From assembly GCA_019117105.1 (NCBI GenBank), contig DXAH01000002.1:1-34734 (forward strand): DNA of 34,734 bases, read 5' to 3'. The notes beneath the pieces are model-generated. The model had not been told where the DNA came from and searched no databases. It saw nothing but the letters and a program-made list of their open reading frames with translations. How positions within the stretch are numbered: the stretch's first letter is position 1; the number at the start of each line of letters is the position of its first letter. Position numbers and translations under genes: made by a program. Positions 24,020 to 31,687 of this stretch are shown here, piece by piece. This DNA comes from Duodenibacillus intestinigallinarum. Lineage in GTDB: Bacteria; Pseudomonadota; Gammaproteobacteria; Burkholderiales; Burkholderiaceae_F.

Positions 24020-24033
24020 TTGATCTAAATCAA
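24020..24033. promoter_or_regulatory. Perfect FNR box
   Basis: TTGATCTAAATCAA matches the FNR consensus TTGAT-N4-ATCAA at every defined base. It lies in the 544-bp gap 23654-24197. The next annotated gene (methyltransferase at 24198) is 165 bases away, too far for a typical -41.5 activator site at a promoter next to that gene. No strong -10 is seen 32 bases to either side. Confidence 0.6.
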
Positions 24034-24067
24034 ATAAACAACACTCTTAAGAAAGCGACAAGCACAA

Positions 24068-24172
24068 GGCGCCCATCGAACATGCACCGTCTTGGTGCGA
24101 AGTCTTACTTCGGCTGCGCGTTTGAAGCGAGTGAAATCGCCGAATGCTTGCCGCGATTAGAATTCGTTTTTT
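24068..24172 (+). ncRNA. Speculative FNR-controlled small RNA
   Basis: If the FNR box sits at -41.5, transcription would start near 24068. Downstream lie two small perfect hairpins (GCACC-GTCTT-GGTGC at 24084-24098, CGAAGT-CTT-ACTTCG at 24098-24112, sharing one base) and then CGAAT/ATTCG (24141-24145 with 24162-24166) followed by six T, a weak terminator. A ~105-base transcript would resemble FNR-driven sRNAs of other proteobacteria in arrangement only. The same bases also include a possible methyltransferase promoter and a 39-codon frame ending in ATGA overlap with it, so the call is weak. Confidence 0.25.
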
Positions 24173-24176
24173 ATAT
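24148..24176 (+). promoter_or_regulatory. Candidate promoter of the rRNA methyltransferase gene
   Basis: TTGCCG (24148-24153) and TTATAT (24171-24176), 17-base spacer. The start site would lie about 15 bases before the ATG at 24198, a very short leader, consistent with the lack of a clear ribosome binding site. Confidence 0.4.
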
Positions 24177-24197
24177 TGCTACAGCTGTTTTAAACCC

Positions 24198-25001
24198 ATG
24201 ACGCTCATCAATTCCGCAGCCAACGAAAACATCAAGCGCTGGAGAAAGATCTCCGAACATCCGAGAGGCGCAAAGAAAATCGGAACGACGCTTGCCGAGG
24301 GCATTCATCTGGCGGAAGTGATCTGCGAAAAGCGTCCTGAGACGCGAGCCGTTGTTGTGCGTGAAAACAACGTCCATCCGGATGTCCATGCGCTTGCCGA
24401 GCGCGTGGCCGAGGAAACGGGGGCCAAATTTCTGACCGTGGCCGACAAGCTCTACGACGCGGTCTGTCCCGTCGAAAACGGCACGGGCATCATGGTGGAA
24501 GTGGCAGTCGAGTTTGCCCAACGTCCGATGCAGCCGATTGCCGAGGACGCGCTTTATCTCGACGGCGTCCAGGATGCGGGCAATATGGGTACGCTCATTC
24601 GCACCGCTTTGGCTGCAGGCGTGCGTCACATCGCGGCCAGTTCCGGTTCGGCCGGTTTCTGGGCACCCAAGGTGTTGCGAGCCGGTATGGGAGCTCACTT
24701 CAGCGCCAAACTCTACGACAATGTCTGTGCCGAAGAAATTCACACGCTTTTCGCTGGACGCGTGCTGGCAGCCGACGCCCGAGGCGGAATGGACTTGTTC
24801 CGCACGCAGGGCTGGGAAAAGGGACCCGTGGTGTGGATGATGGGCGCCGAAGGCCCGGGGCTTTCTCTGCAGGCTCTGGCCGTTGCCGACGAACGCTATC
24901 TCATTCCGATCGAGCATGCATGCGAGTCGCTCAATGTTGGGGCGGCCGCCGCGGTCTGTCTTTTCGAGCAGCGCCGCCGCCGACTTTTGGCCGACGCTTG
25001 A
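24198..25001 (+). CDS. TrmH/SpoU-family RNA 2'-O-methyltransferase
   Basis: A 267-residue SPOUT methyltransferase using S-adenosylmethionine, probably acting on rRNA. An N-terminal substrate-binding domain (NIKRWRKISEHPRGAKK ... AEGIHLAE) is followed by the knotted catalytic domain with motif 1 NMGTLIR (Asn129, Arg135), motif 2 GAEGPGLS (216-223) and motif 3 IPIEHACESLNVGAAAAV (236-253). Motif 3 has Gly where many members have Ser. The ATG at 24198 matches the family N-terminus; no ribosome binding site is visible, and the ATG overlaps the stop of a 39-codon frame (CCCATGA), so coupling is possible. The exact target nucleotide cannot be told. Confidence 0.9.
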   Translation: MTLINSAANENIKRWRKISEHPRGAKKIGTTLAEGIHLAEVICEKRPETRAVVVRENNVHPDVHALAERVAEETGAKFLTVADKLYDAVCPVENGTGIMVEVAVEFAQRPMQPIAEDALYLDGVQDAGNMGTLIRTALAAGVRHIAASSGSAGFWAPKVLRAGMGAHFSAKLYDNVCAEEIHTLFAGRVLAADARGGMDLFRTQGWEKGPVVWMMGAEGPGLSLQALAVADERYLIPIEHACESLNVGAAAAVCLFEQRRRRLLADA

Positions 25002-25024
25002 GCTACAGCGCTGAATTGACAGCC

Positions 25025-25053
25025 TTTTGCTAACAAACACGCGTCTGTATAAT
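25025..25053 (+). promoter_or_regulatory. Promoter of the amino-acid binding protein gene
   Basis: A perfect TATAAT (25048-25053) with TTTTGC (25025-25030) 17 bases upstream, 52 bases before the ATG. TTGACA at 25016-25021 is too far to pair with it. Confidence 0.6.
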
Positions 25054-25105
25054 CCGATCTTTGCTTTTTGCGTACGGTTGACCTTCCGGTCTAACCACTA
25101 GACAC

Positions 25106-25864
25106 ATGGTTTTTAAAAAATTGCTCCTGAGCGTCTGCGCAGTCGCAACGCTCTCTGTCGCGGCGGCCGATGATGCCTTGGCTCGCGACAAGCTTCGCGT
25201 GGGCACCGAGCCCACGTTCGCTCCCTTTGAATTTATGGACACCCAGACCCGCGAATTCGTGGGTTACGACATTGACCTCATTCGTGCCGTTGCCGATAAG
25301 GCCGGCTACGACATCGAAGTCGTCAACATGGGTTTTGACGCGCTGATTCCCGCTCTGGGTATGGGCGTGGTCGATGTGGTGGCCGCAGGCGTCACCATCA
25401 CCGAAGAACGTTCCAAGCGAGTAGATTTCACGGCTCCTTACTACACGGCCGGCCTTTCCATGCTCGTTCGCAAGGAAGACGCCGCCAAGTATCCCGACTT
25501 CAAGTCTCTGGAGAATCAGGCGATCGCCGTGCAGATCGGCACGACCGGTGCCGACAAGGCCAAGGATATTCCCGGTGCCAAGGTGACCAATTACAACGCC
25601 ACGAGCGAAGCCTTCATGGCTCTGACGAGCCGCAACGCCGAAGCCGTGGTGCACGATCGTCCCGTGCTTGCCTACTTCATGAAGACCCAGCCGCGTATGT
25701 CTCAGTCTCTGCAGCTACAGCCGGCAATCGAAGACGCGCAGCAGTATGGCTTTGCCGTGAAGAAGGGCAACAAGGAACTCCTTGACAAGCTCAACAAGGG
25801 CCTTGAAGCCGTTCGACAGGCCGGAGAAGATAAGCAGATCTACTCCAAGTGGTTCGCTCAGTAA
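25106..25864 (+). CDS. Polar amino-acid ABC transporter substrate-binding protein
   Basis: A 252-residue periplasmic binding protein of the family-3 type (GlnH/HisJ-like). The signal peptide MVFKKLLLSVCAVATLSVAAA with cleavage near ALA (about 27) is followed by LRVGTEPTFAPFEF, GYDIDLIRAVADKAG, the hinge signature and the ligand-contact VVAAGVTITEERSKRVDFTAPYY. Ligand is likely Gln, another polar or a basic amino acid. No permease or ATPase gene follows: two terminators end the unit after this gene, so it must work with a transporter encoded elsewhere. The start has no strong ribosome binding site, but the promoter and terminators are clear. Confidence 0.93.
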   Translation: MVFKKLLLSVCAVATLSVAAADDALARDKLRVGTEPTFAPFEFMDTQTREFVGYDIDLIRAVADKAGYDIEVVNMGFDALIPALGMGVVDVVAAGVTITEERSKRVDFTAPYYTAGLSMLVRKEDAAKYPDFKSLENQAIAVQIGTTGADKAKDIPGAKVTNYNATSEAFMALTSRNAEAVVHDRPVLAYFMKTQPRMSQSLQLQPAIEDAQQYGFAVKKGNKELLDKLNKGLEAVRQAGEDKQIYSKWFAQ

Positions 25865-25904
25865 GCTGAATTTCTTTCGGAGCGGCCCGCAGGGTCTGCA
25901 CGCG

Positions 25905-25940
25905 AACCGGATTGCTTTTCATGGGCAGTCCGGTTTTGTT
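25905..25940 (+). terminator. Rho-independent terminator of the binding-protein gene
   Basis: AACCGGATTGC (25905-25915) pairs with GCAGTCCGGTT (25925-25935, one G-U), then TTGTT. It lies 41 bases after the stop. Confidence 0.85.
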
Positions 25941-25954
25941 ATGGACCGCAAAAG

Positions 25955-25992
25955 AAAAGCGGCGCGCCTGTCGACAGGATCGCGCCGCTTTT
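25955..25992. terminator. Strong bidirectional terminator
   Basis: AAAAGCGGCGCG (25955-25966) and CGCGCCGCTTTT (25981-25992) form a 12-bp stem, with an inner CCTG/CAGG pairing in the loop. It lies between the rightward binding-protein gene and the leftward symporter gene, 24 bases after the symporter stop. Confidence 0.85.
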
Positions 25993-26016
25993 GGCCTTGG
26001 ATGAATGTCAAAGCGC

Positions 26017-27360
26017 TTAGCTCGGCATCAGGCCGGAAATCAGCACCACGACGATAAGAAGCGGACATCCGATCGTGAGAATGCCGCGAAAGATCGACAT
26101 CATCGAGTCGGAAACGCCCGAACCCATTCGGATTTCGTCCTTCATCATCGACCAGCGCTTAATGCCCACCAGAGCGCAGATCACGAGACCGCCGATCGGA
26201 AGCGACAGGTTGCTCGTGAAGTAGTCAAAGAGATCAAAGAAGTTGCGCTCGAAAAGGGGCTTGACGTCAGCCAGAGGTCCGAAAGAAAGGGTGCAGAGCG
26301 ACCCGACCGCAAGCATCGCGATGCAGCTCACCAGAGAAGCCTTCATGCGGCGCATCTTGAGTTCGTCGACAAGGAAAGCAACCACGAGTTCGAGAAGCGA
26401 TACGGAACTGGTGATGGCCGCCACGGCCAGGCACAGGTAGAAGGCAAACGCAAAGAGCTGTCCGAAGGGAAGCTGCGCGAAGACGACCGGCATCGTCATG
26501 AAGGTGAGGCCGGGACCGGCGGACGGATCGAGATGGAATGCAAAGACCGCCGGCATGATCATCAGGCCGCCCAGGATGGAGGCTGCAGTTGCCAGGAATG
26601 TGATCCAGGCGCAGCCGTTGATGAGGTTTGAATCCTGCGAGAGGTAGGAGCCGTAGGTGAGCATGCAGCCGCAACCGATGCAAAGCGAGAAGAAGGTAAA
26701 GCCCATTGCGGCGAGCAGGCTCTTCCAGCTGAAGGCTTCAGGATTCCAGCTAAAGAGATAGGCGAGACCTTCGGAGGCGCCCGGCAGCGTCACGCCGCGC
26801 ACGATCACGATGATGACGAGCACGAGCAGAAGGGGCATGAGCACCTTGGAGATCTTCTCGATGCCGCGGCTGATCTCATAGGCGACGACCCAACCGGTCA
26901 GAAAGAGAAAGAGCGCCTGAAAGCTCAGCGATTTGACGGGATCGGACACAAGGCCGCCGAAGAGCGCACTGAGCTCGTCCTGGTTGGATACAAGTCCTCG
27001 GCCAACGGCCGAATCGATCAGATAGGAAAGCGTCCAACCGCCGATGGTGGAGTAAAAGCACAGCACCATGAAGCCCGTGAGAACGCCCAGATAGCCCCAG
27101 ATCGTCCAGTTCTTGCCCGCAATGGCTCGGTAAGCGGTCACGATGCAGCCCTTGCCCGTGCGGCCCAGACCGACTTCGGCGATCAGAAGCACGAGGCCGA
27201 TCGTAAACGACAGGACGATGTAGGGGAACATAAAGACGCTGCCGCCGTTGGTTCCTGCCAGATAGGGAAATTTCCAAATGGCGCCTAAGCCGATGGCGGC
27301 ACCCGCACTGGCCAGAATGAAGCCGATGCGGCTTGTCCATGTTGATCTGTTGTCAGACAT
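26017..27360 (-). CDS. NSS-family sodium-dependent symporter (first of a pair)
   Basis: A 447-residue multi-span transporter of the neurotransmitter:sodium symporter family (LeuT fold, SNF domain), about 11-12 hydrophobic helices. Helix 1 reads FILASAGAAIGLGAIWKFPYLAGTNGG; helices 6-8 include AMGFTFFSLCIGCGCMLTYGSYL. It likely takes up an amino acid or related amine with Na+. The LeuT Asn27 position (Na1 ligand) is Ala here (GLGAIWKFP), as I recall for the bacterial YhdH/YocR-like branch. ATG at 27360 follows AGGGA at good spacing. The second symporter gene lies upstream, 228 bases away, with its own terminator, so each is a separate unit. Confidence 0.93.
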   Translation of the reverse strand: MSDNRSTWTSRIGFILASAGAAIGLGAIWKFPYLAGTNGGSVFMFPYIVLSFTIGLVLLIAEVGLGRTGKGCIVTAYRAIAGKNWTIWGYLGVLTGFMVLCFYSTIGGWTLSYLIDSAVGRGLVSNQDELSALFGGLVSDPVKSLSFQALFLFLTGWVVAYEISRGIEKISKVLMPLLLVLVIIVIVRGVTLPGASEGLAYLFSWNPEAFSWKSLLAAMGFTFFSLCIGCGCMLTYGSYLSQDSNLINGCAWITFLATAASILGGLMIMPAVFAFHLDPSAGPGLTFMTMPVVFAQLPFGQLFAFAFYLCLAVAAITSSVSLLELVVAFLVDELKMRRMKASLVSCIAMLAVGSLCTLSFGPLADVKPLFERNFFDLFDYFTSNLSLPIGGLVICALVGIKRWSMMKDEIRMGSGVSDSMMSIFRGILTIGCPLLIVVVLISGLMPS

Positions 27361-27516
27361 TGATGTGTCCCTGAAATATTCTTATACGTAGGGCGATTTA
27401 AGCCAAGACTTATTGCAAACCGCTCTGAATTCATCTTTATAGCATCTTTGGGATGCTAAAACGGATGCCGACGGGCAAACAATCACTCAGCAAACAAAAA
27501 AATACACCGAAGCTGG

Positions 27517-27565
27517 AAAAAACAGCGCCGCAGGCAGCCTCGGCGAGAGGCGTACGGTGCGGCGC
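27517..27565 (-). terminator. Rho-independent terminator of the second symporter
   Basis: Minus-strand stem GCGCCGC (arms 27559-27565 and 27525-27531) with an inner GCCTC/GAGGC hairpin, then a run of six T (27517-27522). It lies 23 bases after the stop of the gene at 27589. The rest of the 228-base gap to 27360 holds no gene I can support. Confidence 0.75.
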
Positions 27566-27588
27566 AGTTTGTGCGTTTGCGGTAAGCC

Positions 27589-28920
27589 TCAGACGCCCGT
27601 GGCGACCACAACGAGCACCAGCAAGGGGGCAAGGAAGCGCAGCGAGAACTTGATGAAGGCATTGGCCGAAGCGCTGTACTTCTTGACCAGATTGACTTGC
27701 ACGTAGGTCGAGTTCCAGGCCTTCCAACCTGCCAGAAGCGCAATCGACAGACCGCCCAGCGGCATCATGATGTTCGAGCAGAACCAGTCGAGGAAATCGA
27801 AGATGATGCGATCGAAGATCTTCACGTCGCTCCATACGCCGAAGGAAAGCGCCGAGACGAAGCCCAGCAGGGCAAGGCCGACGTAGCACAGGATCGAAGC
27901 GCTGATGCGTTTCATGTGCCATTCGTTCTGCAGATAGGCGATGCAGACTTCCAGCAGCGACACCGAACTCGTCAACGCGGCCACGAGCAGGCACACGTTA
28001 AAGAGAATCATGAAGAACCAGCCAAACGGAATCTGAGAGAAGATAAACGGAATGGTCACAAATACGAGCCCGGGGCCTGCATTGGGATCTTGGCCCATGG
28101 CGAACACGGCGGGCATGATCATGAGCCCGGCGAGAAGCGCTGTCTGAATGGCGAGGTAGGCGATCCACAGCGAGGAGTTGGGAATGTCGGTGGAGTCCTT
28201 CAGATAGGCACCGTATGTCACCATGATGCCGCAACCCAGAGACAGACTGAAGAAGGTAAAGCCCATGGCGTTGAGAACACTCATCCAGGTAAGCTTGTCA
28301 AAGCTGAAGTCAAAGAGGAACTTCACGCCTTCCATGGCTCCGGGCAACGACAGCGAACGGATCATGATGACGATCATCAGGATGAAGAGCGTGGGCAGCA
28401 GGTACTTCGAGAGGCGCTCGATGCCGTTTACCACACCCAGGGCCACCACGCCGCAGGTGAGCGTGAGGAAGGAGAGGTGCCACAGCGAATTGGTGAGGCC
28501 GTCGCCAACCAAAGCGCCGAACGTTGCCTGCAGAACCTTCGGGTCGTTGGTCACGAGACTGCCGCCGAGGCTGTCAAAGAGATACTTCACGCACCAGCCG
28601 CCGACCACGGAGTAGTAGGACAGAATCACGAAGGACGTGAGAACGGCTATGCCGCCCATGATCGAGAAAGCCGGTCCGCCGAGGTGCTTGAGTGCATGCA
28701 GGGCCGAACCGCGGCCGGCGCGTCCCACGACGAGTTCGGCGATCAGCAGCGTGATGCCGATCGTGAACGTAAAGATAATGTACGGAATGATGAAGCCCGA
28801 GCCGCCGTTGATGCCGGCCCAGAACGGGAATTTCCAGATGGAGCCCAAGCCGATTGCCGAGCCTGCGCCGGCCAAAATAAAGCCGATCCTGGAACCCCAA
28901 GTTGTTGCGGTGGTAGCCAT
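27589..28920 (-). CDS. NSS-family sodium-dependent symporter (second of a pair)
   Basis: A 443-residue NSS/SNF-family transporter paralogous to the neighbour. Helix 1 is FILAGAGSAIGLGSIWKFPFWAGINGG; NAMGFTFFSLSLGCGIMVTYGAYL matches the helix 6-8 region of the other copy. The Asn27 position of LeuT is Ser. The pair share order, orientation and length but differ throughout, so the duplication is old and the substrates may differ. No Shine-Dalgarno sequence is visible before the ATG at 28920 (an A/C-rich leader), unlike the neighbour. Promoter not identified. Confidence 0.93.
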   Translation of the reverse strand: MATTATTWGSRIGFILAGAGSAIGLGSIWKFPFWAGINGGSGFIIPYIIFTFTIGITLLIAELVVGRAGRGSALHALKHLGGPAFSIMGGIAVLTSFVILSYYSVVGGWCVKYLFDSLGGSLVTNDPKVLQATFGALVGDGLTNSLWHLSFLTLTCGVVALGVVNGIERLSKYLLPTLFILMIVIMIRSLSLPGAMEGVKFLFDFSFDKLTWMSVLNAMGFTFFSLSLGCGIMVTYGAYLKDSTDIPNSSLWIAYLAIQTALLAGLMIMPAVFAMGQDPNAGPGLVFVTIPFIFSQIPFGWFFMILFNVCLLVAALTSSVSLLEVCIAYLQNEWHMKRISASILCYVGLALLGFVSALSFGVWSDVKIFDRIIFDFLDWFCSNIMMPLGGLSIALLAGWKAWNSTYVQVNLVKKYSASANAFIKFSLRFLAPLLVLVVVATGV

Positions 28921-29406
28921 GTTTTTTTGGTTTGTTTGTGTTGAGTGAGGGGGGAACGGAAGGCGCCGGCTGTTAGCCGACTGTTATCTGAGGTCGATCT
29001 CGTGCAAGGGCTTCTTGGATGTTAAAAAATGGTATCAGACAGACGCGCACGGAACCGTTCTAATAAATTTTCCCTAAGAACGGCATCTTACCGCATTTGA
29101 CAAAAGCTTAAAACCCGCAAGGAAACCTGCCTCAGGTTGTTTCGCCCCTTTGGCTTTTCGTTTGAAAAACGATAAATTAGTCGATGCGTTGTGAAATTCT
29201 TTGCATACCACGGCACTCAACGCACCTTCGGACGTCTTCTGTTACCGCAGAGGCGGGCGGCGAACGGTGTCAAGCCGGTACCTGTGCTCCCACGGGCAGC
29301 ACGCCACCGCATAACCTTACCCTGCAGCCGCCCCACGGCACGAAGCACATCCGAAGATACCCCATAACAAAGCCATGGATGTGAAACAACAGGGAACGAT
29401 TTTCCT
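28921..29406. other. Intergenic region before the ilv operon
   Basis: 486 bases between divergent units. It contains a small hairpin AACCTG-CCT-CAGGTT (29124-29138), the candidate ilvB promoter, and a long GC-rich leader in which GGGCGGC and GCCGCCC could pair at long range. A 66-codon frame from 29184 is not rich in Ile, Leu or Val codons, so no branched-chain leader peptide is recognised. Confidence 0.5.
29150..29178 (+). promoter_or_regulatory. Candidate promoter of the ilvB-ilvN-ilvC operon
   Basis: TTGGCT (29150-29155) and TAAATT (29173-29178), 17-base spacer. It implies a leader of about 220 bases. Found by eye; TTGACA at 29097 has no matching -10. Confidence 0.35.
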
Positions 29407-31152
29407 ATGCAGACCACAGAAGAGAACGGCGCCGCCGCACCGGTGATGACCGGCGCGAAGATTCTCATCGAAGCTCTTCATGCCGAGGGAGTCGAATACG
29501 TTTTCGGCTATCCGGGAGGAGCGGTTCTTCCGATCTACGATGAGATCTACAAGCAGAAGTACTTCAAGCATGTGCTCGTGCGTCATGAACAGGCTGCGGT
29601 TCACGCCGCCGACGCCTATTCGCGCTGCACGAACAAGATCGGCGTTGCTTTGGTGACGTCCGGCCCCGGAGCCACCAACGCCGTCACGGGCATTGCCACG
29701 GCCTATGCCGACAGCATTCCGATGGTCGTCTTCAGTGGCCAGGTCGGCACGAGCCTCATCGGCACGGACGCCTTCCAGGAGTGCGATACGGTGGGCATTA
29801 CCCGTCCGTGTGTCAAGCACAACTACCTTGTCAAGGATGTACGCGATCTTGCGGCCACCATCAAGAAGGCTTTCTATATTGCAAGAACCGGCCGCCCCGG
29901 TCCCGTTCTGGTGGATCTGCCCAAGGACGTGCAGTGCGGAAGCTGTGCCTTCGAGTATCCCAAGAGCTGCGACATCGTGAGCTACCGTCCTGTGACGCGC
30001 GGCCACAGCGGCCAGATCAAGAAGGCCATGCAGGTTCTGCTTTCGGCCAAGCGTCCGCTTCTGTACGTGGGCGGCGGTGCGACGTCGACGGCCGCAAGCG
30101 AGCTGGTCAACCGTTTTGCGCAGCTCACCGGCTACCCGGTGGTCTCGACTCTTATGGGCCTGGGTGCCTTTGACGGTTGTGACGAAAAGCATCTGGGTAT
30201 GGTCGGCATGCATGGCACCTATGAAGCCAACATGGCCATGCAGCACTGCGACGTTCTTTTTGCCGTCGGCGCCCGATTCGACGACCGTGTGATTGGCTGC
30301 CCCTCGGATTTTGAAGCCAATCCCCACACGATCGTACAGATCGACATCGACCCGAGCTCGATCTCCAAGAACGTGACGACGGACATTCCCATCGTGGGCG
30401 ATGTCTATGAAGTGCTCAAGGAAATGGTCGGCATTCTGGAAACGACGACCGAGCGGCTCGATGAAAACGAACTGGCTGCATGGAATAAGCGCATCGACGG
30501 TTGGCGCGCGATGCAGTGCCTCAAGTACACCGTCAATCCTGAGGGCCCGATCCGCCCGCAGGCCGTGATCGAACGCGTCTGGCAAAAGACCAAGGGAGAG
30601 GCCATTTATGCCACTGACGTGGGCGAGCATCAGATGTGGTGCGCTCAATACCTCAAGCTGCGCAAGCCGCGCAGGTGGCTTACGAGCGGCGGTCTGGGCA
30701 CGATGGGCTACGGATTCCCGGCAGCGATCGGCGCGTGCTTTGCGCATCCCGACGAGGACGTCGTGTGCTTTACCGGCGACGGTTCCATTCAGATGAACAT
30801 TCAAGAACTGGGCACCGCCAAGCAGTATGGCGTCAAGCCCAAGATCTTCCTGCTCAACAACGCCTACCTCGGCATGGTCGCCGTTTGGCAGCGCGCCTAC
30901 TACAACGGTCACATGAGTGAATCGGTGATGGAGGTTCAGCCCGACTTCGTCAAGCTCGTTGAGAGCTACGGTCACGTCGGCTTGCGCGCCACCACCTACG
31001 AAGAGCTCGATCGCTGCATTGAGGAGGCCTTCGGCAAGTACAAGGACGACCTTGTGTTCATTGACGTGCACATCGAGCGCGAAGAGCCGGTGCGTCCGAT
31101 GGTGGGACCCGGTCAGGGGCTTACCGAGATGGTTCTTTCGGAGGAGAAGTAA
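29407..31152 (+). CDS. ilvB: Acetolactate synthase, large (catalytic) subunit
   Basis: A 581-residue thiamine-diphosphate enzyme that makes acetolactate or acetohydroxybutyrate, the first common step of branched-chain amino acid synthesis. The N-terminal domain has FGYPGGAVLPIYD with the catalytic Glu following (RHEQAAVHAADAYSR); the FAD/middle domain covers about 200-340; the C-terminal ThDP-binding motif GDGSIQMNIQELGTAKQ is near 459. Length and order fit IlvB/IlvI/IlvG; the symbol ilvB is a choice among these. The start has a 13-residue low-similarity leader; AGGGA lies ~13 bases before it. It is followed two bases later by the small subunit gene. Confidence 0.96.
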   Translation: MQTTEENGAAAPVMTGAKILIEALHAEGVEYVFGYPGGAVLPIYDEIYKQKYFKHVLVRHEQAAVHAADAYSRCTNKIGVALVTSGPGATNAVTGIATAYADSIPMVVFSGQVGTSLIGTDAFQECDTVGITRPCVKHNYLVKDVRDLAATIKKAFYIARTGRPGPVLVDLPKDVQCGSCAFEYPKSCDIVSYRPVTRGHSGQIKKAMQVLLSAKRPLLYVGGGATSTAASELVNRFAQLTGYPVVSTLMGLGAFDGCDEKHLGMVGMHGTYEANMAMQHCDVLFAVGARFDDRVIGCPSDFEANPHTIVQIDIDPSSISKNVTTDIPIVGDVYEVLKEMVGILETTTERLDENELAAWNKRIDGWRAMQCLKYTVNPEGPIRPQAVIERVWQKTKGEAIYATDVGEHQMWCAQYLKLRKPRRWLTSGGLGTMGYGFPAAIGACFAHPDEDVVCFTGDGSIQMNIQELGTAKQYGVKPKIFLLNNAYLGMVAVWQRAYYNGHMSESVMEVQPDFVKLVESYGHVGLRATTYEELDRCIEEAFGKYKDDLVFIDVHIEREEPVRPMVGPGQGLTEMVLSEEK

Positions 31153-31154
31153 GA

Positions 31155-31652
31155 ATGCAGACGCGTCATATTCTTTCGGTTCTTCTCAAGAACACTTCGG
31201 GGGCGCTCTCGCGCGTCGTGGGTCTTTTCTCGGCCCGTGGCTACAACATCGAATCCTTGACGGTCGCTCCGACGGAAACCGACAGCATCTCGCGCATGAC
31301 CATCGTGTCGTACGCCGATGAAAAGAAGATGGAGCAGATCACCAAGCACTTGAATCGCATCATCGAGGTGATCAAGGTCTACGACCTGATGGAAAGCGAT
31401 TACGTCGAGCGCGAACTGATGCTCATCAAGGTGCGCGCCATCGGTCGCGACCGCGACGAGATGCTGCGCATCACGGAAATTTTCCGTGCACGCGTCATTG
31501 ATGTCACCGACAAAACCTACACGATCGAAGTCACGGGCGACAGCCGCAAGCTTGACGCCTTCATGAAGTCGATTGACGAAAAACTGATTCTGGAAACGGT
31601 GCGTACCGGCGCAAGCGGCATCGCTCGCGGCGAGCGCATCCTCAAAATCTGA
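31155..31652 (+). CDS. ilvN: Acetolactate synthase, small (regulatory) subunit
   Basis: A 165-residue regulatory subunit with an N-terminal ACT domain (HILSVLLKNTSGALSRVVGLF, YNIESLTVAPTE) and the C-terminal ALS small-subunit domain (RELMLIKV ... FRARVIDVTD). It activates the large subunit and conveys valine feedback. Length fits the IlvH/IlvN long form (about 160), so ilvH would be an equally good symbol. Only two bases separate it from ilvB, and its ribosome binding site GGAGGAG lies within the ilvB end. ilvC follows after 35 bases. Confidence 0.96.
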   Translation: MQTRHILSVLLKNTSGALSRVVGLFSARGYNIESLTVAPTETDSISRMTIVSYADEKKMEQITKHLNRIIEVIKVYDLMESDYVERELMLIKVRAIGRDRDEMLRITEIFRARVIDVTDKTYTIEVTGDSRKLDAFMKSIDEKLILETVRTGASGIARGERILKI

Positions 31653-31687
31653 TCTACATACCTGTTTGTTTAAAAGGGAGACCAAAC

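Noticed and set aside
24082..24201. 39-codon frame ending in ATGA overlap with the methyltransferase start
   Set aside because: No ribosome binding site and no similarity; kept only as a possible coupling note.
29184..29384. 66-codon frame upstream of ilvB as a leader peptide
   Set aside because: Few Ile, Leu or Val codons and no ribosome binding site.
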